IMG/VR virus record: IMGVR_UViG_3300027247_000193
Span: 1-22,277 of that record
From: a virus
Length of the DNA stretch: 22,277 bases
Direction: 5' to 3' (one strand)
A program made the position numbers and the translations under genes. Shown piece by piece: positions 21,908 through 22,277 of this stretch. Position 1 is the stretch's first letter, and each line of letters opens with the position of its first letter. The notes under the pieces were generated by a model, which was given only the letters and a program-made list of their open reading frames with translations, searched no databases and was not told where the DNA came from.

Positions 21908-21915
21908 TATAAATA
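21908..21915 (+). promoter_or_regulatory. TATAAATA late-promoter-like box
   Basis: Exact T4 late consensus TATAAATA, directly after the sigma70-like -10 at 21901. It could give late transcription of the RNA and tRNA cluster; short AT-rich motifs also arise by chance. Confidence 0.4.
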
Positions 21916-21955
21916 CAGTTTCGGTTCTTTGACATTGTTGGATAAAGTTTGTGTC

Positions 21956-22073
21956 GGGAGGGCTTCGGCTCTCCCACATGACTTATTAGATGAGTGCATT
22001 GCTCGGTTCGATTCCGATGATGTTAGTTGCAAATGGCATGCGCTGGTCCAGTGCATTCTTCTAATAAGTTTTT
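21956..22073 (+). ncRNA. Candidate structured phage RNA with T-arm-like hairpin
   Basis: This non-coding stretch holds nested structure seen by eye. A UUCG-capped hairpin lies at 21956-21975 (8 bp, GGGAGGGC/GCTCTCCC with one G-T). A perfect 10-bp closing stem pairs ACTTATTAGA (21981-21990) with TCTAATAAGT (22060-22069). Inside it are hairpin B, 21997-22022, whose core TCGG-TTCGATT-CCGA looks like a tRNA T arm, and hairpin C, 22039-22045/22049-22055 (TGCGCTG/CAGTGCA). A run of five T (22069-22073) follows the closing stem, as in intrinsic terminators. With the promoter at 21878, a transcript of about 160 nt is predicted. T4 has two stable RNAs of unknown role in its tRNA cluster, an analogy only. 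No tRNA could be folded here. Confidence 0.5.
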
Positions 22074-22149
<76 letters not shown>

Positions 22150-22156
22150 GTTTTAT

Positions 22157-22231
22157 TCCCTAATGGCGCAGCGGTAGCGCAGTTGACTGTTAATCAATTG
22201 GTCGGTGGTTCGAATCCATCTTAGGGAGCCA
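22157..22231 (+). tRNA. tRNA-Asn (GUU)
   Basis: A complete 75-nt cloverleaf with encoded CCA and discriminator G73. Acceptor TCCCTAA/TTAGGGA, D arm GCGC/GCGC, anticodon loop CTGTTAA with GTT (22189-22191), T arm GGTGG-TTCGAAT-CCATC. Spaced 7 nt from tRNA-Thr, so probably one primary transcript processed by host RNases. Confidence 0.95.
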
Positions 22232-22237
22232 GTTTGA

Positions 22238-22277
22238 CGCAGGGTGGAGCAGTGGTAGCTCGTCTGGCTCATAACCA
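22238..22277 (+). tRNA. Initiator-type tRNA-Met (CAU), cut by window end
   Basis: Only the 5' 40 nt are present: CGCAGGG, T8, G9, D arm GAGC-AGTGGTA-GCTC, then anticodon stem TCTGG and loop CTCATAA with CAT at 22270-22272. The A11:T24 pair in the D stem and a leading C1 are features of bacterial initiator tRNAs rather than elongator Met. The anticodon stem has two, not three, G-C pairs next to the loop (29-31 is TGG, 39-41 is CCA). The 3' half and A72 cannot be seen. Confidence 0.8.

Overview
This window is a piece of a T4-like, contractile-tailed phage (Caudoviricetes) genome, of the kind found in marine and freshwater myoviruses such as T4-like cyanophages. Evidence for this: a T4 gp61-type primase, a T4-type RNase H, class Ia ribonucleotide reductase with an inserted glutaredoxin, ThyX, phage SpeD, a DUF2693 protein, a phage Dps, a cluster of phage tRNAs, and several conserved phage families of unknown function. 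Every gene lies on the + strand. Genes abut or overlap by a few bases (ATGA and TAATG junctions), as in phage operons. The host cannot be read from the sequence; the endolysin and general gene content suit a Gram-negative bacterium.

Layout. Positions 1-6315 carry virion or assembly-related genes: a DUF6321-type basic protein cut by the window edge, a Dps-like ferritin, a mosaic protein, a 518-aa repeat-bearing structural protein, a small structural protein and two conserved phage proteins. Positions 6312-8566 look like a lysis block: a two-helix membrane protein (holin candidate), a two-enzyme endolysin (M15 peptidase plus GH19), a 52-aa EF-hand miniprotein and a coiled-coil protein with a C-terminal membrane anchor. 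Positions 8607-19224 hold replication and nucleotide metabolism: primase, ThyX, an AbrB-MazG fusion, NrdA, glutaredoxin, NrdB and RNase H. Interspersed are an NAD-dependent epimerase, a zinc ribbon, a GIY-YIG-like protein, a four-helix membrane protein, a DUF2693 protein and unknowns. Positions 19214-21863 carry a cytidylyltransferase, a DUF6433-type protein, a sulfotransferase, SpeD and a NUMOD3 protein. Positions 21864-22277 are non-coding: a promoter, a structured RNA candidate, then tRNA-Thr(UGU), tRNA-Asn(GUU) and the start of an initiator-type tRNA-Met(CAU).

The metabolic genes form a coherent DNA-precursor programme. RNR with its own glutaredoxin makes deoxynucleotides, ThyX makes dTMP, and the MazG-like enzyme may trim nucleotide pools. 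Primase and RNase H act at the replication fork. SpeD (polyamine synthesis), the epimerase, the cytidylyltransferase and the sulfotransferase suggest changes to polyamines or to surface or virion glycans.

The least-described signals are regulatory and RNA-level. There is a set of sigma70-consensus promoters, all with a 17-bp spacer and often inside the 3' end of the preceding gene. NATAAATA late-promoter-like boxes sit at three gene junctions and in the leader before the tRNAs. One inverted repeat flanks a perfect -10 box, and one hairpin covers a ribosome binding site. A roughly 115-nt structured, apparently non-coding segment with a tRNA-like T arm lies just before the tRNAs. All calls are from reading the sequence; no database search was run.
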